21,025 bases of DNA from a virus. Under the pieces are notes generated by a model that saw nothing but the letters and a program-made list of their open reading frames with translations, was not told the origin of the DNA and made no database searches. The stretch is taken from IMG/VR virus record IMGVR_UViG_3300004097_000075, positions 1 through 21,025 of that record; one strand, written 5' to 3'. Below, in pieces: positions 15,124-21,025 of the stretch (the stretch's first letter is position 1; each line of letters begins with the position of its first letter). The position numbers and the translations under genes are program-made.

Positions 15124-17062
15124 ACCAAGTTGCTCCTATCTTTGAATTGCCAGACATTGGACAATCAAAGCCTAACCTTTGACCTGCAATCTTAGCAGAC
15201 TCCTCTAATATTTTAGATAGTTTGTCTGCATCTTTTCTGTCACATTCAAAGTTCTGCTCATCATGCATAATGGCTAACAACTTACAATTTATATTATTTT
15301 TCTTAATAAGACCATCCGATACAATCGCCCACTCTTTAGCTAAAATTGCTTCATTACCTTGTAACAAGTAATTAAGAAGTTTATGTTCAGAGTCAACCTG
15401 TATTTTCCTACCATCTTGAGCGGTTATAAATCTGTTGCCAGACCTATTGAACTCGTTTATCAACTTATCTTGTAATTTCTTAAGAAGCGGAAACGTCCTT
15501 AAAAATTTAGTCTTAAGCACAGTCCCTTCTTTAGACTTACCACCAACAATAGTTCCAAGTTTTGCGGCACTTGCGCCAAACAGAAACCCGTATATAAAAG
15601 TCTTTGCTTGACTTCTATCTTTCAACCCTGCGGCTTTTTGGTTGACAGTGTGTACATCTGTACCGTCTTCTTCTTTGCCTGTAGTAACTGTTTCTACATA
15701 CCTAGGGTCTCCCATTGCTGCGGCTAAAAGTCTTAACTGGGCAGATGCTAAATCACAACCAACCAGTACTTTGTCTTTTGGTGCTATAAAGATACTTCTC
15801 ATTTCTTTACCAAAGACAGCTTTTGCTCCGGGAACATTCACTAGATTTCTATGTGACATTCTTCCAGTAGCTGTACCTAGTGTAAAAGGCACACACTCTA
15901 ATCTACCATCATCTCTACAAACACCAAGCCAACCTCTATCTTTATTCTTTTGGTTTTGCAATGTGTTTCTTCTATGTTGATAGACAGCGTGTAAAGCTAT
16001 ATCTTGTCCAAGATCACCTTGTATAGAATTGTAGGAATCTTCTGTTAACTTCGCAGAAGTTCTGACTAAACTACCATCTTCGGCTCTCTTAGTGTTCCAT
16101 TCTGTAGGTTTCCAACCGTGTTTAAACAGCAATTTCTTGACCTCTGCAGTCTGTGTTAGCTTTGCAGGGGTAATCTCAACTCTACAATATGGACCATTTA
16201 TTTGTAAACCTTTTGTATTATTTATGTAATCAATACACTCATAATCACCAAACCAGTCTTGTATGTGTTTATGAAGTTTACCTGCCTTAGTCCATTTGGG
16301 GACTATCGGCTTTCTTAACTGCTTACCTCCTACTAGCCCTTTCTGGTAGTCAACACCGTTAGTGTTCATTATCTCATTACACTCAGAGTTGCTGACCCAA
16401 AAGTCAGGGCACTTGAGTATAGGTGGCATTAAAGGTTCAATCTTATCTCTAAGTTTGTCAATCTCTTCAGTCAAAAACTTTATGTGTTTGTCAGCAAGTT
16501 CTTTGTCAACTAACCAACCGTTCTTTACTTGTTCAGAACTTATTTTAGCTATCCTGAACTCACGATTTAAAACTTCTTTTGGTACCCCAGATTCTTTAAA
16601 CTCCCTAAGTAAAGAGTGGAACACCCTAACATTGATTAGGACGTCTTGCTCACACCTGTTTAACATAGCTTGTTCAAATCTTAGCCACTGCTCTTGACGT
16701 GGTTTTAAAACACCAAAGTGCTCTCCCCACATCTCAAGACCATGTCTACCTTTGTATCTACCAAGAGTCCTGTTAAAGTTCAGCAATTGGCTCATAAGAA
16801 AAGTATCAACAAGCCTAGCTTTTGTTTTAAAGTTAAAAAGTTTTTTCAGTAGAGGTATGTCATACATGATTATGTTATGACCTATTAGTTCGTCAGCATT
16901 TGCAAGCAACTCAAGACCCTCCTCTAAAGAAGGGCAATCGTCACTGTCATTTGAAAAAGTAATCGTATCCTTACTTATTATGTCGTAAGTAGAGATACAC
17001 CAAACAGTAGTAGCGTCATTAATAAAACCATTTGCCTCTACATCAAAAACTAATTTCTTCAT
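15110..17062 (-). CDS. T7-type family A DNA polymerase with 3'-5' exonuclease domain
   Basis: 650 residues from the chosen start (T7 gp5 has 704). Exonuclease domain: FDVEANG (D7, E9) as Exo I, HNIIMYDIP as Exo II, and RCEQD (D140) as Exo III. Polymerase domain: motif A GCDLASAQLRLL (D437), motif B RSQAKTFIYGFLFG with Tyr at the T7 Y526 position, and motif C MHDEQNF (D601). The end GATWYDIH resembles T7 GPNWAICH. The segment CRVEITP through HGWKPTE also follows T7. The Exo III tyrosine (YxxxD) is replaced by Arg136. The start at 17062 overlaps the upstream stop as ATGA; an ATG two codons earlier (17068) is also possible. It would act with the primase-helicase and ssDNA-binding protein encoded upstream. 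Confidence 0.95.
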   Translation of the reverse strand: MKKLVFDVEANGFINDATTVWCISTYDIISKDTITFSNDSDDCPSLEEGLELLANADELIGHNIIMYDIPLLKKLFNFKTKARLVDTFLMSQLLNFNRTLGRYKGRHGLEMWGEHFGVLKPRQEQWLRFEQAMLNRCEQDVLINVRVFHSLLREFKESGVPKEVLNREFRIAKISSEQVKNGWLVDKELADKHIKFLTEEIDKLRDKIEPLMPPILKCPDFWVSNSECNEIMNTNGVDYQKGLVGGKQLRKPIVPKWTKAGKLHKHIQDWFGDYECIDYINNTKGLQINGPYCRVEITPAKLTQTAEVKKLLFKHGWKPTEWNTKRAEDGSLVRTSAKLTEDSYNSIQGDLGQDIALHAVYQHRRNTLQNQKNKDRGWLGVCRDDGRLECVPFTLGTATGRMSHRNLVNVPGAKAVFGKEMRSIFIAPKDKVLVGCDLASAQLRLLAAAMGDPRYVETVTTGKEEDGTDVHTVNQKAAGLKDRSQAKTFIYGFLFGASAAKLGTIVGGKSKEGTVLKTKFLRTFPLLKKLQDKLINEFNRSGNRFITAQDGRKIQVDSEHKLLNYLLQGNEAILAKEWAIVSDGLIKKNNINCKLLAIMHDEQNFECDRKDADKLSKILEESAKIAGQRLGFDCPMSGNSKIGATWYDIH

Positions 17063-17307
17063 GACCATTTACCAAATAAAAGTTTAAATTGCTCTGGTGT
17101 TAAGTCTTTGTATGTGTCTTCAAAATAGTTCTTATGACCTCTTTCTTTTTTCATAAAAACAGTAGGTTTAGCCAAATCCTCATAGTTTCGAGTAGTTTGT
17201 AACCTAACCCACGTTGTCTTTTTACTAACCCCAGTCAATGCCATTATCTCATCTATTGTGAGAACTCTGCCATCATCTAGAGTGTAGAATTTTCTCTCAG
17301 TACTCAT
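17059..17307 (-). CDS. Small HTH-like protein between primase-helicase and polymerase
   Basis: 82 residues from the start at 17307, chosen because GGAGGAGG lies 4 bases before it; a longer frame upstream to 17376 runs back into the helicase gene and has no such site. Residues about 13-38 (LTIDEIMALTGVSKKTTWVR) read like a helix-turn-helix (first helix, VSKKT turn, recognition helix). The second half is basic and aromatic (HKNYFEDTYKDL). It may bind DNA, either as a regulator or as a replication accessory, but the family is not recognised. Its TGA overlaps the polymerase ATG. Confidence 0.7.
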   Translation of the reverse strand: MSTERKFYTLDDGRVLTIDEIMALTGVSKKTTWVRLQTTRNYEDLAKPTVFMKKERGHKNYFEDTYKDLTPEQFKLLFGKWS

Positions 17308-17326
17308 AATCCTCCTCCATAGTGAA

Positions 17327-19009
17327 TTATTGAAACTCAGAAGGTGTGCTGTGTAAACGACCTGTAATGTTATCATATCTTGCCGAACCTGCTGGACCTG
17401 TATGTCCTGTAAACCTGTTCTTTAACACTGATATTCCAACCCTTTGTCGCTCACCCTCGTCCTCCGAGTATTTGTTTCTAGAAAAACCGATGATTTGAAA
17501 TGCTATCTGTTTTAAACTTCCTGACCCTTTTAACGAGTCTTCGGTTATAGATGCACCTTCCTCAAAAGTTTTACTACCTCCGCTAGTCTTTCTCAAATGA
17601 GAGACTACTCCAATCCATACATTATGTTTCTTACATAACTTGAGAAGATCAGACATAGCTTTATCCATAGCTTCGTTTACATTACCGTCAACCTCACTAA
17701 CTGCAATAGTTATGTGGTCTAGGAATATAAACTTACAGCCAGATGCCGCCATAAATTCTATCTTATCCATAAGAGAAGAGTCACTTACAGAGCCCTGATG
17801 GTCTAATAATAACAAACGACCTGAACCTGCAACATCTTCCCATGCTTTAGAGCCTTCTGCCCCTGAGCGGTCAAATTCTACGTCTGGGAGGTTTATTCTC
17901 TTATTTAAGTGTACCCCAATGATTCCATCTAAAGTCTCCCGTATGGACTCCTCAAGGGACACTACGCCAATTTGGTAGTCTGTTGTCATAATAAGATGAT
18001 AAATATCTTCTTTGACAAAAGTAGACTTACCTGAGCCTGTTCCTGCAGTAAAGATAGTTAACTCACCAGTTCTTCTGCCGTATGTCATCTTATTTACATT
18101 GGCAAAACAATCAGGGTAGGGGACTGAATCCTCTCTTCTATCTTCGTTGAACAAATCCCAAGTATCAGCAGAGTTTACAATACCTGCAGGAGAGTACATC
18201 TCAGCATTCCATATCGCTTTCTCTAGTTCGTAAGTCTTACCTGAAACTAAATAATCAGAGGCATCCTTACCGTATCTGCCTAGGGCACCAATCTTAGCTT
18301 TCCCGGTTCTAACCAGTCTAGCACAAGCCTCTGCACCATCTCTTCCTGCTTCATCGTGGTCAAATAAGAACACAACTTCTTCAAAGGAATTAAGATAGTC
18401 TAAGTTGGCAACAACCTGTTTGTATGCCCCTTGGGCTCCATTGATAACTGATACAACTGCCCACTCTTGTTTCTTATCTTTCCAAACCTGTTGTACAGAC
18501 ATTGCATCAAGTGCCCCTTCTGTAACAACAATTCTTTTACAAGAGCCGGGAGCAAATTTGGACTGACCAAAGAACTCGTTTTTGTTCTTAACAGACCCTA
18601 TCGCTAGAAACCTTTTAGCATCTAAATCTCTACGCTCATATCCTACAACTTTACCTTTCTCAGTTATAGGGTAGTAATGGTATTTGATAGTCTTACCATC
18701 TTCCTCAGAGTATCCTACTTTAACACCATAAAGTTCAGCAATATCTTTTGTTATCTTGCGCTCACGAAAACCTCGCACTGGATAATCTTTTATGTCATCA
18801 ACTGACTCTACAATGTTTTTAAATTCTTTTGGTGTCTTCTCGACAACCAGACTATCATCATTGTATATGCCTGTATCTTCACAACCAAAACAGTAATAAG
18901 TCATCTTATCACCGTTGTCATAAACAGCCCTGTTGTCTCTAGAACCACAAGCCTCACAAGACTCGTGTCTTACAAACACGCCCTCTTGATTATTTTCTTT
19001 ATTTTTCAT
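17327..19009 (-). CDS. Bifunctional DNA primase-helicase (T7 gp4-like)
   Basis: 560 residues, against 566 for T7 gp4. N-terminal zinc-binding domain C18-x2-C21 ... C40-x2-C43; Toprim primase domain with TEGALDAMS and FLFDHDEAGRDGA; hexameric helicase domain with Walker A GTGSGKST (K328) and Walker B FIFLDHI; then GFSRNKY, carrying the Arg-finger-like position of motif H4. It would unwind DNA and lay down primers for the family A polymerase. I chose the ATG at 19009, which has GGAGG 4 bases before it; an extension to 19054 would run through the hairpin and lacks a site. Unlike T7 gp4, the C-terminus (STPSEFQ) is not strongly acidic, so contact with the polymerase may differ. Confidence 0.95.
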   Translation of the reverse strand: MKNKENNQEGVFVRHESCEACGSRDNRAVYDNGDKMTYYCFGCEDTGIYNDDSLVVEKTPKEFKNIVESVDDIKDYPVRGFRERKITKDIAELYGVKVGYSEEDGKTIKYHYYPITEKGKVVGYERRDLDAKRFLAIGSVKNKNEFFGQSKFAPGSCKRIVVTEGALDAMSVQQVWKDKKQEWAVVSVINGAQGAYKQVVANLDYLNSFEEVVFLFDHDEAGRDGAEACARLVRTGKAKIGALGRYGKDASDYLVSGKTYELEKAIWNAEMYSPAGIVNSADTWDLFNEDRREDSVPYPDCFANVNKMTYGRRTGELTIFTAGTGSGKSTFVKEDIYHLIMTTDYQIGVVSLEESIRETLDGIIGVHLNKRINLPDVEFDRSGAEGSKAWEDVAGSGRLLLLDHQGSVSDSSLMDKIEFMAASGCKFIFLDHITIAVSEVDGNVNEAMDKAMSDLLKLCKKHNVWIGVVSHLRKTSGGSKTFEEGASITEDSLKGSGSLKQIAFQIIGFSRNKYSEDEGERQRVGISVLKNRFTGHTGPAGSARYDNITGRLHSTPSEFQ

Positions 19010-19031
19010 TTTTCCTCCATAGAAAAATAAA

Positions 19032-19076
19032 TAGTGTCTATCGATACCCCTCATAGAAGAGTATCTGTAGACACTA
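19032..19076 (-). terminator. Hairpin with following T-rich tract between SSB and primase-helicase genes
   Basis: A 9-bp perfect inverted repeat pairs 19032-19040 (TAGTGTCTA) with 19068-19076. After a two-base imperfect step it continues with 5 bp, GATAC 19043-19047 with GTATC 19061-19065, around a 13-base loop. On the - strand the stem is followed by TTTATTTTTC, then the GGAGG of the helicase gene. It fits a partial (attenuating) terminator or an RNA-processing site that lets the upstream genes (SSB, exonuclease) be made in excess of the helicase and polymerase. It could also serve as a hairpin signal for the phage polymerase. The structure is visible; the role is inferred. Confidence 0.6.
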
Positions 19077-19080
19077 CTGA

Positions 19081-19620
19081 TTAGTAATCGTCATTTTCTT
19101 CAAAGTTTAAATCCATATCCTCTTTCTTAGGTTGATTAAACTCAGAACCTGAATCTAAGTTACCAAACTCTGAACCTGCAGGGTCTGATTTCTCGTAAGG
19201 TATGAGATTAGTAACAAGAACATTTTTTAAACTCATTGACTTACCCTTTTGACCTTTAAAATCCCAGTCATAAGTGTCATATGAAACAGTACCAGTAGAA
19301 CCATTGCCGATGATAACACCAGATAATGGTTTAATAGTACCTGTATCTGTCTTTGTAAAAACACCGGGAGGTGATAAATCTTTTCCTGCCGAAGTTTTTG
19401 CATTTTGTTTAAAAGTGACTTTATATTGTCCAGTCTCATTACCCTCTGCATCCTCTACAGGTCGCAAAGATCTAATTAGACCGTCTTTCTTAAACTTCTG
19501 TGCTACTTCCTTTTCTACATAGGCTGTAACAGACCATTGAAGTTTCTCAAAGTTTTCTTGTGGGTTATCTGGGTCTAAAAAGCACCAGTTTAACTCCACG
19601 TTTTCTACTAAATTAGCCAT
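19081..19620 (-). CDS. Single-stranded DNA-binding protein (T7 gp2.5-like)
   Basis: 179 residues; T7 gp2.5 has 232. It has an OB-fold-like pattern of alternating strands, with the segment VIIGNGSTGTVSYDTYDWDF then GQKGKSMSLKNVLVTNLIPY resembling the second half of gp2.5-type proteins in marine T7-like phages. The C-terminus is strongly acidic and ends in an aromatic residue (NFEENDDY), as T7 gp2.5 ends in acidic residues and Phe. In T7 that tail contacts polymerase and primase-helicase. AAGGAGGA lies just before the ATG, and the start overlaps the end of the exonuclease gene by 8 bases. The hairpin at 19032-19076 lies directly downstream. Confidence 0.85.
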   Translation of the reverse strand: MANLVENVELNWCFLDPDNPQENFEKLQWSVTAYVEKEVAQKFKKDGLIRSLRPVEDAEGNETGQYKVTFKQNAKTSAGKDLSPPGVFTKTDTGTIKPLSGVIIGNGSTGTVSYDTYDWDFKGQKGKSMSLKNVLVTNLIPYEKSDPAGSEFGNLDSGSEFNQPKKEDMDLNFEENDDY

Positions 19621-20497
19621 TCTTTTCCTCCTTCTCTAGCTTATTTGTAAACGAAGGCAGTTCCCACATTTGTCCGACTTTACGTCTCATCCAAAGTAGT
19701 CTACCCATCTCTAACATTACATCATCAGAGTTATAGTCATAGGAACTCCTATACAAATCTCTAATAACATTCCAAGCATCTTGAATATCTTCGTTATCCT
19801 CTAATATCTTTTTTGCCTTTACAGGACCAATCTTAGGAACACCCTGTATGTTGTCAACTTGGTCACCTGCTAACATTTGGTATTGGAAATGTCTAATACC
19901 ATCGTATTCGGTAACGTAACTTGATTCTTCTCTTTTAAAATCGTATTTTGCACCGGGAACAATCCATAAATCTTTATCTATAGTACAAATTACTGTGTTA
20001 TCTAAATCATCTGTTTGTGCAATAGCTAAAGTATCATCAGCTTCTTCATCAACAGATATTTTTGCACCTAACACATTTGTTAAGTAATCTCTTACTTTTT
20101 GGTAGTAAAAAGGTTTTTCACCTGTTCTGTTACCTTTGTAGGGCTTAGTCACAGCTATTTCTTTTCTAAAATTAGTGTGACCTGACAAATGCAATTCATA
20201 ATCGTCTGCTTTTGCCTTTTTAACAACACTATCAATAAAGTCTTTAATAAACTCAACACACTCAGACCAAGGCTCAAGAACTGTCTTACCTTGTACAATT
20301 GTATAAGGTGAGATTTCTCCAACTTTAGATTGTGTTGACCATAGTGCATTAATGTCCTCCAGACCATCCATTGCATGACGTTTACTGTCATACTCTTTTA
20401 TATTGTCGCCATTCTTATCTACTACGTTGTAATAGTTTGTTTGGCAATGATTTGATGCCCAGTAGACTATTATGTCACCGTCAATTAAAGCCCTCAT
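19613..20497 (-). CDS. 5'-3' exonuclease, FEN-like (T7 gp6-like)
   Basis: 294 residues, close to the 300 of T7 gp6. It would degrade host DNA to feed nucleotide pools and remove RNA primers. Visible signatures of the 5'-nuclease family: LIDGDIIVYW at the N-terminus (first metal-binding Asp), an arch-region TKPYKGNR, EEADDTLAIA and CTIDKDLWIVPG (acidic metal-binding clusters), and LAGDQVDNIQGVPKIG leading into PVKAKKIL, the helix-hairpin-helix DNA-binding segment with its central Asp. All expected acidic clusters are present. Its ATG overlaps the upstream TGA as ATGA. Confidence 0.93.
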   Translation of the reverse strand: MRALIDGDIIVYWASNHCQTNYYNVVDKNGDNIKEYDSKRHAMDGLEDINALWSTQSKVGEISPYTIVQGKTVLEPWSECVEFIKDFIDSVVKKAKADDYELHLSGHTNFRKEIAVTKPYKGNRTGEKPFYYQKVRDYLTNVLGAKISVDEEADDTLAIAQTDDLDNTVICTIDKDLWIVPGAKYDFKREESSYVTEYDGIRHFQYQMLAGDQVDNIQGVPKIGPVKAKKILEDNEDIQDAWNVIRDLYRSSYDYNSDDVMLEMGRLLWMRRKVGQMWELPSFTNKLEKEEKNG

Positions 20498-20754
20498 GAG
20501 TTGTCTCCGTTGTAAAGCTTATCAATTTCATGCAATCTTAGACCTATTATTCGGTTAATATAAAAAACCGCTTTTTCTAAATCTTGTATTGGGTCTTTTT
20601 TCTTGTTGAACCTAACCAAATACTTTAAAGCACTACCCATTGCAAATGCTTCAAGACCCTCTAGGTCTCTTGTCACATCTTCAATTATCTCTAATGCTTC
20701 TATCTTGCCTGAAGTGTAATGTTGTGGGTGATTAACCTCATCATTCTTCTTCAT
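20494..20754 (-). CDS. DUF3310-type protein (related to the small conserved phage 'nucleotide kinase' family)
   Basis: 86 residues. NHPQHYTSGKIEALEIIEDV followed by ALKYLVRFNKKKDPIQDLEKAVFYINRII is the standard DUF3310 pattern, found in many phages next to replication genes and seen within T7 gp1.7, a protein reported to have nucleotide kinase activity. Whether this short version has any enzymatic activity is unknown. GGAGG and AGAGG lie upstream of the ATG, which overlaps the previous gene by 14 bases; its stop overlaps the exonuclease start. The position among early replication genes fits a role in nucleotide metabolism. Confidence 0.85.
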   Translation of the reverse strand: MKKNDEVNHPQHYTSGKIEALEIIEDVTRDLEGLEAFAMGSALKYLVRFNKKKDPIQDLEKAVFYINRIIGLRLHEIDKLYNGDNS

Positions 20755-20932
20755 CCTCTATTTCCTCCGTTTTTAAAGAATCTGGATCAAACGCATCGGC
20801 ATTTTCATTGAAATACCATGAGTCATCCTCATCATCCGATTCACCTATAAAGTGAATCAATTTATCAATTGCTTCTGGGTCACCCGGAGATAATCCATAC
20901 ATATCACACAATTCTGTAAATTCACTTGCCAT
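20741..20932 (-). CDS. Small acidic hypothetical protein
   Basis: 63 residues, very acidic: SDDEDD in the middle and a C-terminal run EEIEDEEE. No family is recognised. Highly acidic small phage proteins near the start of an early operon often mimic DNA to block host enzymes (T7 Ocr is the classic case), so a host-takeover role is possible, but only composition supports this. GGAG stands about 8 bases before the ATG. It is the first gene after the only sizeable intergenic gap of this operon, so it would be made first from a promoter there. Confidence 0.75.
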   Translation of the reverse strand: MASEFTELCDMYGLSPGDPEAIDKLIHFIGESDDEDDSWYFNENADAFDPDSLKTEEIEDEEE

Positions 20933-20956
20933 TTTTAGTCTCCTCTAGCGAACCAT

Positions 20957-20977
20957 CCTCTATAAGATGTCATATAA
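20957..20977 (-). promoter_or_regulatory. Candidate T7-like phage promoter upstream of the acidic-protein gene
   Basis: Read on the - strand, the 17 bases from 20977 to 20961 followed by G at 20960 agree with the T7 class III consensus at about 13 of 20 positions, including the ATA block at -15 to -13, GAC at -11 to -9, TATA at -4 to -1 and G at +1, all in register. It lies in a 45-bp gap before a gene with a good ribosome site. Weak matches (10-11 of 19) occur inside genes elsewhere, and this polymerase's recognition region is rebuilt, so this is only a candidate. Confidence 0.35.
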
Positions 20978-21025
20978 TTAAGAAATAATATACTTAGATT
21001 CTAAAACTTCTTCCAAATCTAAGTC
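20978..21025 (-). CDS. 3' end of an upstream gene (partial)
   Basis: The frame entering from the right edge reads DLDLEEVLESKYIIS and stops with TAA at 20978-20980; the other two - frames close quickly. The composition is protein-like and helical, and a gene here would leave a 45-bp gap before the next one. Too short to identify. Confidence 0.4.
   Translation of the reverse strand, partial: DLDLEEVLESKYIIS
20992..21024. repeat. Short inverted repeat at the right edge
   Basis: A perfect 9-bp inverted repeat pairs ACTTAGATT at 20992-21000 with AATCTAAGT at 21016-21024 around a 15-base loop. It is AT-rich and probably lies within the end of a gene. On the - strand it is followed by ATATTATTTCTTAATT, so it might be a weak terminator or a hairpin recognition signal. 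Chance is a real alternative in such AT-rich DNA. Confidence 0.35.

Noticed and set aside
14575-16697. Long + strand frames (80-112 codons) opposite the polymerase and reductase genes
   Set aside because: They are antisense shadows of strongly conserved genes, with Ser/Leu-rich compositions typical of reverse-frame reading.
15110-17062. A DnaJ-like zinc insertion in the DNA polymerase, as described for SAR116 phage HMO-2011
   Set aside because: No C-x-x-C-x-G-x-G repeats are present in this polymerase, so it is not that type.
19010-19054. A 15-residue N-terminal extension of the primase-helicase
   Set aside because: It would run through the hairpin and has no ribosome site, whereas the ATG at 19009 has GGAGG in place and begins just before the zinc-binding domain.
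20975-20995. A sigma-70 promoter with TATATT as -10 on the - strand
   Set aside because: The -10 is fair, but no convincing -35 stands at the right distance, and AT-rich DNA gives such boxes often.
1-21025. tRNA genes, CRISPR arrays, integrase, transposase, or an endolysin
   Set aside because: I looked for cloverleaf-like segments, regular spaced repeats and characteristic protein motifs, and saw none. An endolysin may lie outside the window.

Overview
This window is part of the genome of a lytic, T7-like podovirus, seen about halfway through: the end of its virion-protein operon on the + strand meets the end of its DNA-replication operon on the - strand. The DNA is AT-rich by eye, genes are packed with 1-25 nt overlaps, and there is no integrase, repressor or tRNA. 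The mix of a T7-type replisome with a cobalamin-dependent (class II) ribonucleotide reductase suggests a phage of an aquatic or marine proteobacterium. The host is an inference; nothing in the window names it.

Plus strand, 1-11054: an end of a small membrane-like protein, then a T7 gp13-like protein, two small Gly/Ala/Gln-rich proteins, and three very large proteins of 878, 828 and 1339 residues. Order and composition match the internal-virion (ejection) module of T7 (genes 13-14-15-16). The surprise is the 1339-residue protein. It carries a ParB-like segment near its N-terminus, and its C-terminal half is a T7-type single-subunit RNA polymerase with all the catalytic residues I could check in place. 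A transcriptase in the place normally held by the last ejection protein suggests a virion-packaged RNA polymerase, conceptually like that of phage N4 but T7-like in sequence. A 79-residue unknown gene closes this operon.

Centre, about 11055-11116: a strong bidirectional intrinsic terminator between the two convergent operons.

Minus strand, read from 21025 down to 11117: end of an unknown gene, a 45-bp gap with a weak T7-like promoter candidate, an acidic small protein, a DUF3310 protein, gp6-like 5'-3' exonuclease, gp2.5-like ssDNA-binding protein, a hairpin followed by a T-rich tract, gp4-like primase-helicase, a small HTH-like protein, gp5-like DNA polymerase, a small helical protein, class II ribonucleotide reductase, a 43-residue lipoprotein, an endonuclease VII-like HNH nuclease, a holin-like membrane protein, a 43-residue basic protein, a small zinc-binding-like protein, gp3-like endonuclease I and a final unknown protein. 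Together these break down DNA, supply dNTPs, copy DNA, resolve branched intermediates and probably help lyse the cell. No early-type RNA polymerase gene is found among these replication genes, which fits the polymerase being the one in the virion operon.
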